Translations under genes and position numbers: made by a program | Shown: piece after piece, positions 23,608 through 34,619 of the stretch | Position numbering within the stretch: the first letter of the stretch is position 1 | How the letters are laid out: each line of letters opens with the position of its first letter | Notes under the pieces: generated by a model | Database searches by the model: none | Told to the model about the DNA's origin: nothing | Seen by the model: the letters and a program-made list of their open reading frames with translations, nothing else | Source of the DNA: Phocoena phocoena | Lineage: Eukaryota; Chordata; Mammalia; Artiodactyla; Phocoenidae | Direction: 5' to 3' | DNA: 64,000 bases | NCBI RefSeq assembly: GCF_963924675.1 | Contig: NC_089232.1 | Coordinates: forward strand, 45,114,522-45,178,521

Positions 23608-25079
23608 AAGCCCTAGACCGTGATAAAAATATGCATTATCCCACCCCAAAGACTCTGTACAGCTGGTGGAGAACATTCCGGAAAAATGTGTAGCCCTTGA
23701 ACATTTAGATTTGGCCTTGAAGCAAACACACCAGGACAAAAATTATCCCTGAAACAGCGATCCAAGAGGGTAGGGAAACAACAAGAAATTTCATCCAGAA
23801 CCAAAGTCAGTAGCCATTTGAGGCTGGTCTCCGCCCGGATGATGCTTCTGTCAGGCTCCCTTGTGGCCCAGTTTCTACATCTTTTCCCACACTCCACGGA
23901 AATGGCAAGGGTCTAACAAACTGCACATTTAAATGAGGAATGGAAAAATCTTTTCAAAACTTCCGCGTTCTTTACACCTTCAGTACTATTAATGCTGCCT
24001 TTCTGAAAGCCCCGGTAGAAAAAAAAATGAACAGCAGAGGGTATATTTAGCTGATTAATCATTTCACTCATTAGTTTTTATCCAGCTAAAATGACGTTTG
24101 TTATGGTGAGTGTTAGGATATTTTTAATAAAGATCAAAAGTTTATTGGTAAGTATTTTCAAAAAAGTTGGAATATATGGAGAGATGAAATTAGAACTCCT
24201 CCACAATCCCATCACCCAGAGATAAACCACTGTTAGGCTAATGAACTTACTAAGCAGAGACATATTTAATTACACAAATTAAACACTGAACATATATATT
24301 TCAAAAGAATAAATTCTATTTATATGTCATTCTAAATTTCATCCTATTTCATCTGTTGAGTAAACAATTCATAGTTATATTCTCATACAGATTTTACTGC
24401 CTAAGTAACGGCTTCAAGTTTATATGTTAAAGATCAGAACCAGCAAGGAGCTGTCAAATGGCTCTTTAGAGTTCACTAAGAATCGAATTATGATGCCTAT
24501 ATACAAGGGCCAATTTTAAAGCAATCTTGAAGTTTTAACACCTTACTTTCATATCTCAAAGCACACTTCACCTGAACCCCTTCTCAATCAACCATTTAAA
24601 GTTCATGGCAGAAAAAATACAAAATTCCTGAAAGTAAATTAGTTCATTTTTATAAGCTACATTTTACAAAGTACCAATACAGTTGAGGACGTGGACCATA
24701 AAACAGAAAGTACTATTTCCTCTCAAACATTTCCTTCACCGGCTAAGGACAAAGTGACTCATTCCTGGGATTCACCTTCCTTCAAAATACTATCTCTATA
24801 AAATTCCCCACTTAAAAAGTCTTAAAATAGCCCTTTGTCTCCCTTCATGGTGGAGCTTTCTCAATCACACACATCTCTCTTTCTCATTTATGTGATAGAT
24901 AAAATAGATATCATTATATGCATACATAAATGTCATATATAACATATAAGAATTTTTCATAAGAAATTAAAATTCATTCCTCCCACTCTTAGCCTGAATA
25001 TTCCCAAATGCTGAGAAACCATTAATTGGAAGTAATCTAAATCTGGAGTTATTTTTATTTTAAAATTTTCACTCAGAAT

Positions 25080-25490
25080 TTTTTTTTTAACATCTTCATT
25101 GGAGTATAATTGCTTTACAATGGTGTGTTAGTTTCTGCTTTATAACAAAGTGAATCAGTTATACATATACATATGTTCCCATATCTCTTCCCTCTTGCGT
25201 CTCCCTCCCTCCCACCCTCCCTATCCCACCCCTCTAGGTGGTCACAAAGCACCGAGCTGATCTCCCTGCGCTATGCGGCTGCTTCCCACTAGCTATCTAT
25301 TTTACATTTGGTAGTGTATATATGTCCATGCCACTCTCTAACTTCGTCCCAGCTTACCCTTCCTGCTCTCCGTGTCCTCAAGTCCATTCTCTACATCTGA
25401 GTCTTTATTCCTGTCCTGCCCCTAGGTTCTTTAGAACCTTTTTTTTTTTTTAGATTCCATATATATGTATTAGCATATGGTATTTCACTT
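25080..25490 (-). mobile_element. LINE-1 3' UTR, antisense
   Basis: Starts with a T-run (antisense tail) followed by 'TCTTCATTGGAGTATAATTGC', 'TTACAATGGTGTGTTAGTTTC', 'GTGAATCAGTTATACATATACAT' and 'CACAAAGCACCGAGCTGATC', the familiar antisense 3' UTR of cetartiodactyl L1. Low divergence suggests a relatively recent copy. Confidence 0.9.
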
Positions 25491-26069
25491 GTAATTTTAT
25501 CTACATTTCTGACCAATACCAATGAAACCTGATGGTCTAATGGTTACAAAATTAGTTCCAGCAGCAGTGTTTGGGCTTCTACAAGTGAGAATATGTCACA
25601 GAATTCCACTGCTCTCATCACACAAGTGTGCAGTTTGGAAACAATAAAGAAACCTGTTCTTCCCCACTCTTTAGTGGTGTCAAGCTATCATTCCATTACA
25701 TCTGAATGCTCTACCCCTCTCAGATCCACACCCTTCAGAAGGTGACTTACAGATGCTGATGTTTTCTCACTGCTCTAGATAAGTGCAGAGGACAGATATG
25801 ACAACCCTTGGGAATCTTAAACCATCCCCTAACGATAATCTACAATTGGCCAGGCTTACTTTTTCATTTCTTTTTTTAAAACTAAATGGTTGATTGCTTT
25901 TTTTATTACTTAAAAAATGATCCTCATAGTAGTCTATTATATTATTTACTGTACTCTTCTCTATTTGTAAAATATTTCAAAACTCCAAATGAGAAACATT
26001 AAGTCATAGGAATTTCCTTTCATATAAGAAAGGAAATCACCCATCAACCCACCATCCAAAGCAAACCAT

Positions 26070-26400
26070 TAATATTTTAATGTATTTCCTTCCAGTCTTT
26101 CATATAACAAAACTGGAGTTATACCATATTGTACAGCTTTGCATACAGATATTTCCACTGAATATTATATTGTTAGCATTTTCCCTTTTCAGTAATACTC
26201 TAACCGTTATTTTAAGCAGTACATTGAATTCCATACTATGCCTGTGCCATAATTTATTTGACTATGCCACGTTTGCTTTTCCACTATTAATATTGCTAAG
26301 AAAATCCCTGCCTAAAAGTCTGTCCTTACTTTTAATTCTTTCTTTAGATTACAGAACTACAAGGGGAATTTCAGCCCAAAAGGCATAAACATTTAAGTTT
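26070..26400. repeat. Old LINE-like fragment
   Basis: 'CAGTACATTGAATTCCATACTATG', 'GACTATGCCACGTTTGC' and 'ATTAATATTGCTAAGAAAATCCC' read like the antisense end of an old LINE, as at 43810-44320 and 54010-54620. Subfamily not assigned. Confidence 0.5.
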
Positions 26401-26875
26401 TCTGTTATATATACAGGACCCCCTGTTTTCCACTCAGTTTGTATTAATCCAAATATTCTCCCAACAGGTGATGCAGAGGCCCAAACTCACAGCATCCCAG
26501 AGAGCATTACCTACCAATTTAAGTGGAAAGTTAATCTAATTGTTTTAGTTCTTATTTCATATTACTGGTGGGTTTGAACAACTGAATACGGTTATTGGCT
26601 TCTATGCTATCTTCTTTTACAAACTGTTCCTATCCTTTCCCTAAGCACTAGGGTTTTGGCGTTTTCTCATTTATTAAAAATAAGTATTAATCATGTTTGC
26701 TTTTCCTACTAATTAGACATAGGGACAAGTTTAATATAGACTTAGCATTATTTATCTGCATGATGGTATTGTTTACTGGAATGTATCTTTTCTGAATAAA
26801 TCAAATTATTTGAAAGGAAGCATAAAAGTGAGACAAACTAAGCAAAAATTCCACGTTTTATGATAGTTAAAACGT
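26401..26875. other. Unannotated stretch, no gene seen
   Basis: AT-rich, no recognised feature. Confidence 0.4.
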
Positions 26876-26879
26876 ATTG

Positions 26880-27085
26880 TGATGGCACTGGATTATCCCA
26901 CTTAGCTTTCATAATCCTTTGTGACAGAAACTGTCATACCACCATTTTGCAGATGAAGATACTGAGGCTCACAGAGAGGTCAACGCAGCTTGCCCAAGGT
27001 CAATTAGCCAGTGCATGGAGCGACAAGGTGGAGTAATTCCAGAGCCTAAGGCTCGGGACTCCTGCACCCAGCAGCCTCTCCTCAG
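26880..27085 (-). repeat. MIR SINE, antisense
   Basis: 'CCATTTTGCAGATGAAGATACTGAGGCTCACAGAG' and 'CTTGCCCAAGGTCAATTAGCC' are diagnostic of reverse MIR. Confidence 0.9.
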
Positions 27086-28285
27086 CCACCCTAGTCCTGA
27101 CCTGTCTCCTTCAACTTCGTGAGCATTATCTCCACGAAGGGTTCTGCCAGAACCTCAAATTCAACATGTTTAAACACAAAACTGATTCTCTTCCCAACCA
27201 GATATCCACTCTTCCCCTTAACCTGTCTACTTCCGTCATCATGGTGACAACCATGCTCTTTGTCGTTATTCGAACCTGAACCCTTTATTTTAGCTCCTCA
27301 TCCACTCAGGACCACTCCCATCCAGTCACCCTGCAAACTGTCAGCAAAGGATTGGGTCTTCACCACCTTTCTCCCACCTCTCCCCTCCTCCTCATTCTCT
27401 CAGCCTCCACCATCACTTGCTCCCTTAATCTCTGGACCTTCACCATCACCTCTTTCCTGTCTCCTTGCTTCTAGTTTCTTCCTGTTCCACTGTGTTTTGA
27501 ACAACTGCCGAAGCGTTGTGTTACTCAAATACCACCACAGAATTTTAGGTGTACGGGATCTTGAAACCTAAGATCCGATCAGTTGGCAGTTCCTGACTCA
27601 AACACTGTATTGAGGGTGTTCCTGGGGCCCCATGTCAGCTCTGCAGAAAGAGTGCCCTGATTAATTTTCTATGCCTCCAGGGACACGGGGAGTGGTGCCC
27701 ATGTGCCAGGTTTTAACCCCCACTAGGGTTTCATCTAAGTTTTTCATTTGATAAATCAGATCTGAGACCAGAAAGATTAATGGCTTGCTGAAGTCACACA
27801 CCTGGTCAGTAAAAGATCTTTATCTTCCGTGTACATATAGAGTATATTCTATACATTAGGAGTATAAAGTCCTTGGATTCAGGAGCTAATTCTTATTCAG
27901 CTTTAAGCCAGCCCACACCACCATCATCCTAACCCAATGACAAGCCTTGGCTACAGGAGGTACCCAAAAGTTATTTACTACATTAAAAACCATATTGCAA
28001 AGTAATCTTAGAGTAGCAGCAAAGGAATAACATTCATATAAATGTTTCTTGGTAAAAGAACTATAATTATACTACTTTCAAGAACAGGAAAATGAACTGA
28101 CAAAGGGTCTCCACTAAGTGGTCTTGAGCAGCCTCTGTTAATCAATATAAAAATTCCACTGGTAACACAGAATTTTTAAAAATAAAAGAATAACAGCTCT
28201 TTTGACATAAAAATGTTAAGGTAGTTTTAAGAAAGCACTCCAAGAGGGGTCAGTGGCTTGTATAGCTTGGGCAGTCCAAAGAGAA
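27086..28285. other. Unannotated stretch, no gene seen
   Basis: Includes a pyrimidine-rich section at 27350-27480. A 103-codon plus-strand frame (27260-27571) is pyrimidine-driven and shows no domain. Confidence 0.4.
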
Positions 28286-28289
28286 AGGA

Positions 28290-28520
28290 ATGGAACTGTT
28301 ATCCGCTGAACGCCTACTATGTGCCTAGCACTGTACACTGCTATCTCACAACTGTATGAGGAAGTATTATTATTTCAACTTTACTGATGAGGAAATCATG
28401 ATTCCAAGAGTAATGAACTAACCCAAGGACCTAGATGTGACCACATCGCTGGTATACAATAGCATTAGGATTTGAGCCCAGATCTGTTTGACTCTAAAAC
28501 CCAAGCTCTTTCCAAACCAA
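28290..28520 (-). repeat. MIR SINE, antisense
   Basis: 'ACGCCTACTATGTGCCTAGCACTG', 'TTACTGATGAGGAAATCATGATTCC' and 'GGATTTGAGCCCAGATCTGTTTGAC' match reverse MIR in order. Confidence 0.85.
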
Positions 28521-28639
28521 GGAAAAATTTTCTGCAACAACATAATCATCCTTACAGACCTTAAAGGACAAAAACTTGATTATGACTCTACCGAAATTAC
28601 GAGTGACTGATCAAAATAAATCACAAAGAGTTTTTTAAA

Positions 28640-29620
28640 AAAAAAAGCACAAACTGGGAGGTAGTTTTTGCAACACATATAATCCACAAGGGATTATTAG
28701 GCAATCTACATTAAATCAATCAATAAGAAAAATATCTAAAAGACATACAGACAAAAGACTAAACAAGGACTTAACAGAAGAGGGAACCCAAAAGATCAAT
28801 ACTATAAATATATACTTAATCTCAATAATCAGGGAAATTGCAAATAAAAAGCACAATGAGATAACATTTCACAAATATGACTGGACAACATTTTGAAGTT
28901 TGGCAAGGTTGTGGAAAAACTATAACATCTGTACACTTCTAGTAGGAATATAATCAATACAATCTCTTTGGCATTATCTATAAGGTTTGGCATTATCTAG
29001 TATGGTTGATGATGCATATACCCTATGAGCCAGCAAATTTCATTCCTGAGAGAGAGAAAAACAAATAATATGTTTGTGTGCATGTGCATGTATCCCCACA
29101 TACATAATAAGAGACATGTAGAAGACCCATTCATAGCAGCCCTTTTATAATAGCAAAAGAAAAACAAAAAACTAAAACCAATCCAAATCTCCATCTACAG
29201 TAGAAAGAATAAATAAGCCATGGTGGAATACTACACAGCAGTGAAAATGAATGAACTACAGCAACAAAATGAATGAGTCTCAGGAATATGTTAATCTGAA
29301 AGGACAAGTCACAGAAAAATACGTAAAGTGTAATTTCATTTATATAAAGTTCTGAAACATATAAAATAAATAAGAATTTTTAAGAGGATAGCCCATAAAG
29401 AAGAGCAAGGGAATGATAAACACAAAATTCAGGACCGTGGTTGCTTCAGATGGGATGACAGAGGGACACAGAGGAGACTCTGAATGTATAATAGGCTCTT
29501 CTTCTTGAACTAAGTGGTGGCTGCCTGAGTGTTCATTGATTTGTGATTCTGTAACATATCTTTTATGAGCATTGTTTTGTATACACAAATCACTTAATAA
29601 AAAACAACTTTAAGGGAAAA
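28640..29620 (+). mobile_element. Old LINE-1 ORF2/3' UTR
   Basis: Sense L1: 'GGGAAATTGCAAATAAAAAGCACAATGAG', 'GGCAAGGTTGTGGAAAAACTATAAC', 'CCATGGTGGAATACTACACAGCAG' and a 3' UTR ending in an A-rich tail near 29610. Many indels and stops. Likely an L1M/L1ME copy. Confidence 0.75.
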
Positions 29621-30084
29621 AAAGGGACCAGAAGGTCAGGATATTGAATACACCAGGAAAAATAGCTGATGACAGAGAACAAGATGCCAGAGGAGAGCAG
29701 AGGTAGTAGAGGGGACCCTATGGTCAGGGGTTTAGCTTCCTAGACTCCAGTTCTGCTATCTGAAAACTAATGCCTTCTTCTGGGGTGGGGGGGAGATTGT
29801 TTTTTCAACTTTAGAGGTGTTTTAGCAAAGAACATAAAAAAATGATTAATCTAAATAAACACAGTAAATAAAGGTCTTCCACCTGAAGATTATAGAACTT
29901 TAAATTAAATATTTATTTAATATTTCTGTATTAAATAACTTACAATGCACGCATCAATTTCTTAGTGATATAAGGGGAAAAAATATGCTGATACTTCCGC
30001 AAAAGACAAAAGATACTAGTAAGAACATTTTGATATGGAGGTCTTTTAGCTGAAAGAGTACAGCAGTTTCTCAGTTTAATGTCC
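29621..30084. other. Unannotated stretch, no gene seen
   Basis: AT-rich, no recognised feature. Confidence 0.4.
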
Positions 30085-30235
30085 ATACAGACCACTTAGG
30101 GGTCATGTTAAAATGCAAATTTTGATTGGAAAGGACTGAGCCTCTAAGAATTTACATATACAACAAGCTCCCACTTGGTAAGTGATCCTGTCCTGATGTT
30201 GCTGGTCCACGAACCTCACCTCACTATGGTAGCAA
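30085..30235. repeat. MER5/MER20-type hAT nonautonomous element
   Basis: 'GTTAAAATGCAAATTTTGATTGG', 'CATATACAACAAGCTCCCACTTGG' and 'CCTGATGTTGCTGGTCCACGAACC' follow MER5/MER20 order. Confidence 0.65.
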
Positions 30236-32388
30236 GAGACATCATGAAAATGCCTTCTCTGGTGATGTTTAAAAATAGAAATATGAGAGTATCTAATTGA
30301 GACCGTTTCATTTTCCCCCAAAGTAGAGATTGATGACGTTATTCCTACACTATAAAAACTTGGATACAGGACACTTGTTATCAGAAAAAAATCAAGAGTA
30401 CTAAACTAGGTCTTTTGCAAAGAAAAGGTGCTTTGAGAAACAGCAAAGACTGAAAACTTACAAGAGAACTCCAGGAGAGGTTTTACTCACCTGCACAGAC
30501 CTAGAGAAATAGCTTTTCCAGCAGGGGGGTTAGCCCTTTCCTTATGGAAGAACGGTTTACATTCCCAAAAGTCTCAAAGGAAGAAACCAGGACTACTATA
30601 AAGATATTCACAAAACATTAATTAAGGCCTGATTATCATGCAGATGTTGGTGGGGGGGCCCCACATAATTAAAGGAGCATCCCATCACTGCATGTAAAAA
30701 ATATGTATGTTGGGCTTTAAAATCTCTCTAAGAATATGCTGTTAAAAGGAAAAGCTTATTATCTCAACAAAAACCACACCGAATAATTTCCACACATCAG
30801 GCCTATATTTGTTTAGAAGTAGTAAAATCCTCCCATCTCAAAATAGTACTTCTACATGTAAAGTCATACTTTCATACAGCAAGACAAAATAACCACTCAC
30901 ATACTCTTCCAAGGAAACTCTGCCAATGCCAAGTCTCTGCTAAGGATGTGTCACTAGTAGAGTGAGGTCTTGTCGCTTGCTCCTGCAACATCACAGACAG
31001 TTGTTACTACTCTCATCTGAGAGATGCTCTTTACCGAAAGCCTGCACATCAGAAGACATCCAAGTGACAGCAGTTTCTGCACTGCCCCAGTACTTCTCAT
31101 TCATTCTCTCTGATGAAGGTTTTGGTCCATCCAGAGAAAACAGAGTTACAAAGAGCTTAACCTAACAGAATTCTGCACCTGGTAAGTCAGAACAGCTAAA
31201 CCTCCTGTGACATCAACACAGGGTATTTTCTTACAACACAGTAAATCCAAAATATCTGGATAATCCATGGAAGGAATACTCCCAAACATCAGAATGCAAC
31301 ATGATTTTATACAACCAGCACAAAGGTTTAGCCCAAATCTAAAAAATTCTACATTTTAATGGCCCTCTATTACTGAAAATAATGCACATAAACCACACAC
31401 TCTGCAGCCAATTCTATCCTGCAGAGCCACATAAAATCAAATGCCACTAACCTGGGCTCATTAGAGATTTAAAAAATAAAAGCAGACACACCTTGCTTTG
31501 AAACACTGATCTTCCCTTCCAGTTAACATACTGAAATCCCCTTTTTCACCTATACATTCTAGAAGAGCCTGGGGTGAAATCTGAAATGTATCCCATTTAC
31601 CATCCCACATTGAATTGTAGAAGTGGCATTTAGAAGGGAAATTCCTCGGGTACTACCCCAGACTAAATAGATGAGGATGTTGGAACATCTCCTTCTGACC
31701 AGATACCAGCTACACAGGCCCTGGTAGTCTGCCCTTCACAATCCCCTCCCCAGCCACATCTGCAAAATATATGTATATAAAAACTACACATACATATAAA
31801 CAAACAAATGCAGTCAGTTACCACCACAATCCCATTATTCATGACTGGAGACTTAACTTGGCTATCAAAGCCAATCTGAATACCAATTTACCATCAACCA
31901 TGACACATTTACCAAATAATCCTTAATAAAGAGTCCGAATATGTAATTGTATTCTATTACAGAAAACGCAAACGATGAAAACAAAGCAAATGCAGGTTAA
32001 AGAAATCATTTACCAGCCATCAGAAACATATATAAGTTCTTTTTAAAACAATTTACTGAATGTTAATATTTTTTAAAATGTCTCAGGGACATATGAACTA
32101 AAATATATCAATGGTTTCATTTCAAAAAATGGTTTCCTACAGGAAAAATTCATACTCTTAGTATTGATCAAAGACAGAGGTACCGTAATGTCGTAGCTGT
32201 AAAGCACCAAATAATAAACATCAACTTTCACATATGATGAAATAGATGGAGAGTTGGGCTGTGGTTTACGGATTACGGGTGAAAAGACGCTGCGACTCCC
32301 AATACAGACTGCACCACTGCCTCCGCACACCACTGGGCCCAGTCCTCCCGCCAGCCCCTCCCTACGGCTCAGGTCCCTTAGTCGGAGA
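30236..32388. other. Unannotated CpG-island flank with candidate minus-strand splice sites
   Basis: Repeat-poor. On the minus strand CAG|GTGAGT (exon side 30493-30491, intron from 30490) and AT|GTGAGT (intron from 30900, preceded by an acceptor-like GTTGCAG at 30983) stand out. The implied 82-nt segment 30982-30901 is open in one frame. This is suggestive only, because short open stretches are common by chance. Confidence 0.3.
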
Positions 32389-33173
32389 TCAGATTCCGGT
32401 CCGCAGCCGCAGGCCGACTACCTCTGCCCGCATGAGCACTGCAGGACACCCCTTCATCCCAGCAGGGCCCAACAGACTAGGCAGGAGGGGGTTACCCAAA
32501 GAGAAGACTCCCCCCCTCACAACTAGGTGACCTGGTCCTCCCGACGCCACATCCAGCTGAAGCTGCATGACAAGGTAGAAGCAGCTCCGGGTCTCGGCCA
32601 AGGGCAGCCCTGGGCCTGGGTGGGGCCCGGCGGGGGCCGCAGGCGCCGAGTGGCCTTGCCAAGCCCCGCCAGCGAGAACCAGGGGAGGCTGCGATACTGC
32701 TGCATTGTGCTGCATCACGGCGAGGGCACCGTGAGCCATCCATCTTGCCAAAAAAATCACATCCCCGTCCAGATAAACCCCACCGAATCCATTTTTCTCC
32801 TTCGCCGAAGCACCCCCATACTCGCCCTCTCCTCACTTACTATCTGGCCCAGCTTTTGACTGGAAAAATAACAGACACGGTTTGTGTACCGATGCCCACA
32901 ACACTCCCCCTCCCCATCTGACGGCAGGCACTTGGCATCTTTCCTATCACAAAAACAAAGGGAAGGCTCCCCCCAAAAAGAGGGCCGCGGGCGTGGTGTG
33001 AGGGCTTTTGACCAGAGGGGCTTCCAGCCCACTTCCCCAAAGGCAAGCCCGGAGGGTCCCCGCGCTGGCACAAACCTGTTGAAGAGAGGGTGGCAGGAGC
33101 TGAAGGGCGGGCGCAGCGGCGTCTCCGCGACCCGAGGCGGCTCCCGCCCAGCCCTGGGAGAGCGGGGACGGCA

Positions 33174-33216
33174 GGGAGGGCGGGGGGCGGGCGCGAGGAT
33201 GGGCGGGGGTGGGGGC
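33174..33216 (+). promoter_or_regulatory. G-quadruplex-prone tract in the CpG island
   Basis: Runs of three to six G separated by one to several bases (GGGAGGGCGGGGGGCGGG..., GGGCGGGGGTGGGGG). Matches the usual G-quadruplex pattern on the plus strand and provides SP/KLF-type GGGCGGG sites. Confidence 0.6.
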
Positions 33217-34024
33217 GCCGGGACGCCGCCTCCGTTTCAGCTGCAGCGCGGCGCAGCCGGGACCACGCCTGGCCGCATCCCCCGTACCGTTACGCGCAGA
33301 GCCCGGCCCTGTCAACACCGCCCCCGCTCGCCACCAGCCGGGGCTAGAGAGAGGGCACCCGAAAATACACCCTCCCGTCTGCCCACTTCGCAACCACCCC
33401 CGCGCCGGGGGCCGCTGCGCCCGGCTGGAGGGAGGAGGCGGCGGAGGCGGGGAAGGAATCGGACCCAATGCGTCCAGGGATGAGGCTGGGCGGCCGCGGT
33501 GCGCACGGCTGCTCTGCGACCGCCTCACTGCGGAGCCCACCGCCCGCCGCCCCCCGCCCCGCACAGCCCGCGTACTCAGAAGCCACTGGAGAGACCCGGC
33601 TCCCCGCGCCGCCACTGCCCGGGCTCTACAGCTTCCCCGCCCCCACCCCGCTCCCCGGGCGCAGGGCAACGACGGGACAGCCGCGTCCTCCCGGCCTGGG
33701 CCCGCGCCCCTCCTCCCGCCACCCAGGAGCCAGCCCGGGAGACAGCCCCAGTGAGTTGGCATCTTCCTGCCTCAGGCCCCCAACCTACCTCCCGCGGATA
33801 GGGGGGTGGGGGCGCCGGGTTCCCGTCCTCCTCCCGCTCCTCGGCGGCCGGGCGGGTGGGCCGGGAGGCGACTCCGCGGGGCTGTCCGCGGCTGGGGCCG
33901 GGGCTCACAGGACGGGACCGGTGGGCGCTGCTGCGCGGGGCTGCGCGCTCGCTCCGGGCGGAGAGGCGGCAGAGGGAGGGACTGGAGGAATCCGCAGCCT
34001 GCTCGGCAACAGCTGCACTGATTC

Positions 34025-34105
34025 CGGGGGTTGGGCGGGAGCATGGGGCGGGGGGAGGAGGGGAGGGAGCTGCAGGGAGGGGGCGAGGGGCGGGGAGAGG
34101 GAGCG
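34025..34105 (+). promoter_or_regulatory. Second G-rich, G-quadruplex-prone tract
   Basis: Dense G-runs (GGGGGTTGGGCGGG, GGGGCGGGGGGAGG, GGGGCGGGGAGAGGG) with GGGCGGG and GGGGCGGGG SP1-like sites on the plus strand. Immediately followed by the alternating GC/AC tract. Confidence 0.6.
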
Positions 34106-34128
34106 CGCGGACGCGGGCAGGCGCCGGG

Positions 34129-34148
34129 TGCGCGCACACGCGCGCGCG
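34129..34148. other. Z-DNA-prone alternating purine-pyrimidine tract
   Basis: TGCGCGCACACGCGCGCGCG is a perfect 20-nt alternation of pyrimidine and purine, mostly CG, inside the CpG island. Confidence 0.7.
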
Positions 34149-34435
34149 GACACACGCTCTCTCCCGCACACCCTCCTCCGCTCTGCCGCGCTCCTCCCTC
34201 CTCGGTTTCCCACTCCCGCCAGCCCTCCGCGCTCGCCGTGAGTCCCGCAGCCGCCCACCCGGCGCCTGCTCCGCGCGCGACCCGAGCCTCGGGCGCGTCT
34301 ACGCTTTCCCCGCGGAGCCTCTGCCCTGGCCCAGCGCCGACCTTGTCCCCTGCCGCGGGGACTGGCCGGGGCTGGCCTGGGCAGGGTGGGCACCGCCGCC
34401 GCGCTGTCCGAGCCAAGGGACAATGGGGGCTTTGT

Positions 34436-34619
34436 CCCCACGGCCGGCAAGGGCCAATTTCATGTTTAATTTGAGGCTAATTCGATTATCGCCATGGAAA
34501 AGGGCAGCCTAATTTTCTACGTGACTCGTGCAGCCTCCTTTTGCCCCCGATGTTTGCGTTTGGAACGCAATGGAGAGAGCGTGTTGAGGGAGGCTTTGGA
34601 GAGTCGTTTGGTGGCTTAG
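34436..34619 (+). other. CpG-shore block: candidate conserved element with 41-codon small ORF
   Basis: Composition changes abruptly from GC-rich island to homeobox-like AT motifs (TTTAATTTGAGGCTAATTCG, GATTATCG). An ATG in strong Kozak context (ATCGCCATGGAA, ATG at 34494) opens 41 codons to TAG at 34617-34619, starting MEKGSLIFYVTRAAS. No homology recognised. It could be an unproductive frame in a regulatory element, a 5' UTR upstream ORF, or a real microprotein. Low certainty. Confidence 0.25.

Larger units (their letters stand above)
17945..25078. other. Long repeat-poor stretch; possible 3' end of a minus-strand transcript
   Basis: About 7 kb with very few recognisable interspersed repeats, unlike its flanks. 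It includes a C-rich tract at 19465-19620, a 22-bp tandem repeat at 22032-22094, a G12 run at 23596-23607 and TA-rich microsatellite-like sequence at 21165-21200. On the minus strand an AATAAA hexamer (19807-19802) and a strong acceptor-like site (20587) are present. No frame over 120 codons and no recognised protein. Confidence 0.4.
32390..34460. promoter_or_regulatory. CpG island, probable gene promoter and first exon region
   Basis: About 2 kb of GC-rich, CpG-dense sequence in otherwise AT-rich DNA, strongest at 33090-34420. CpG islands of this size mark promoters, often of broadly expressed or developmental genes, and often fire in both directions. Candidate donors on the minus strand are GGGAG|GTAGGT (33788-33783) and CCAGATA|GTAAGT (32840-32835). 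On the plus strand they are CCCCA|GTGAGT (33751-33756) and CTCGCC|GTGAGT (34238-34243). Long open frames on all strands here, up to 271 codons, are an expected result of few AT-rich stop codons and have low-complexity Pro/Arg/Gly/Ala composition. I could not identify the gene. Confidence 0.88.

Noticed and set aside
30901..31165. Protein-looking peptides in two minus-strand frames
   Set aside because: Open runs of 27-57 codons occur thousands of times by chance in a six-frame view of 64 kb, and two neighbouring frames both looked good. Not called as a CDS; kept only as a splice-site hypothesis.
32947..34512. Open frames up to 271 codons on both strands
   Set aside because: Low-complexity Pro/Arg/Gly/Ala peptides, overlapping in all frames. 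Expected in a CpG island where stop codons are rare. No domain.
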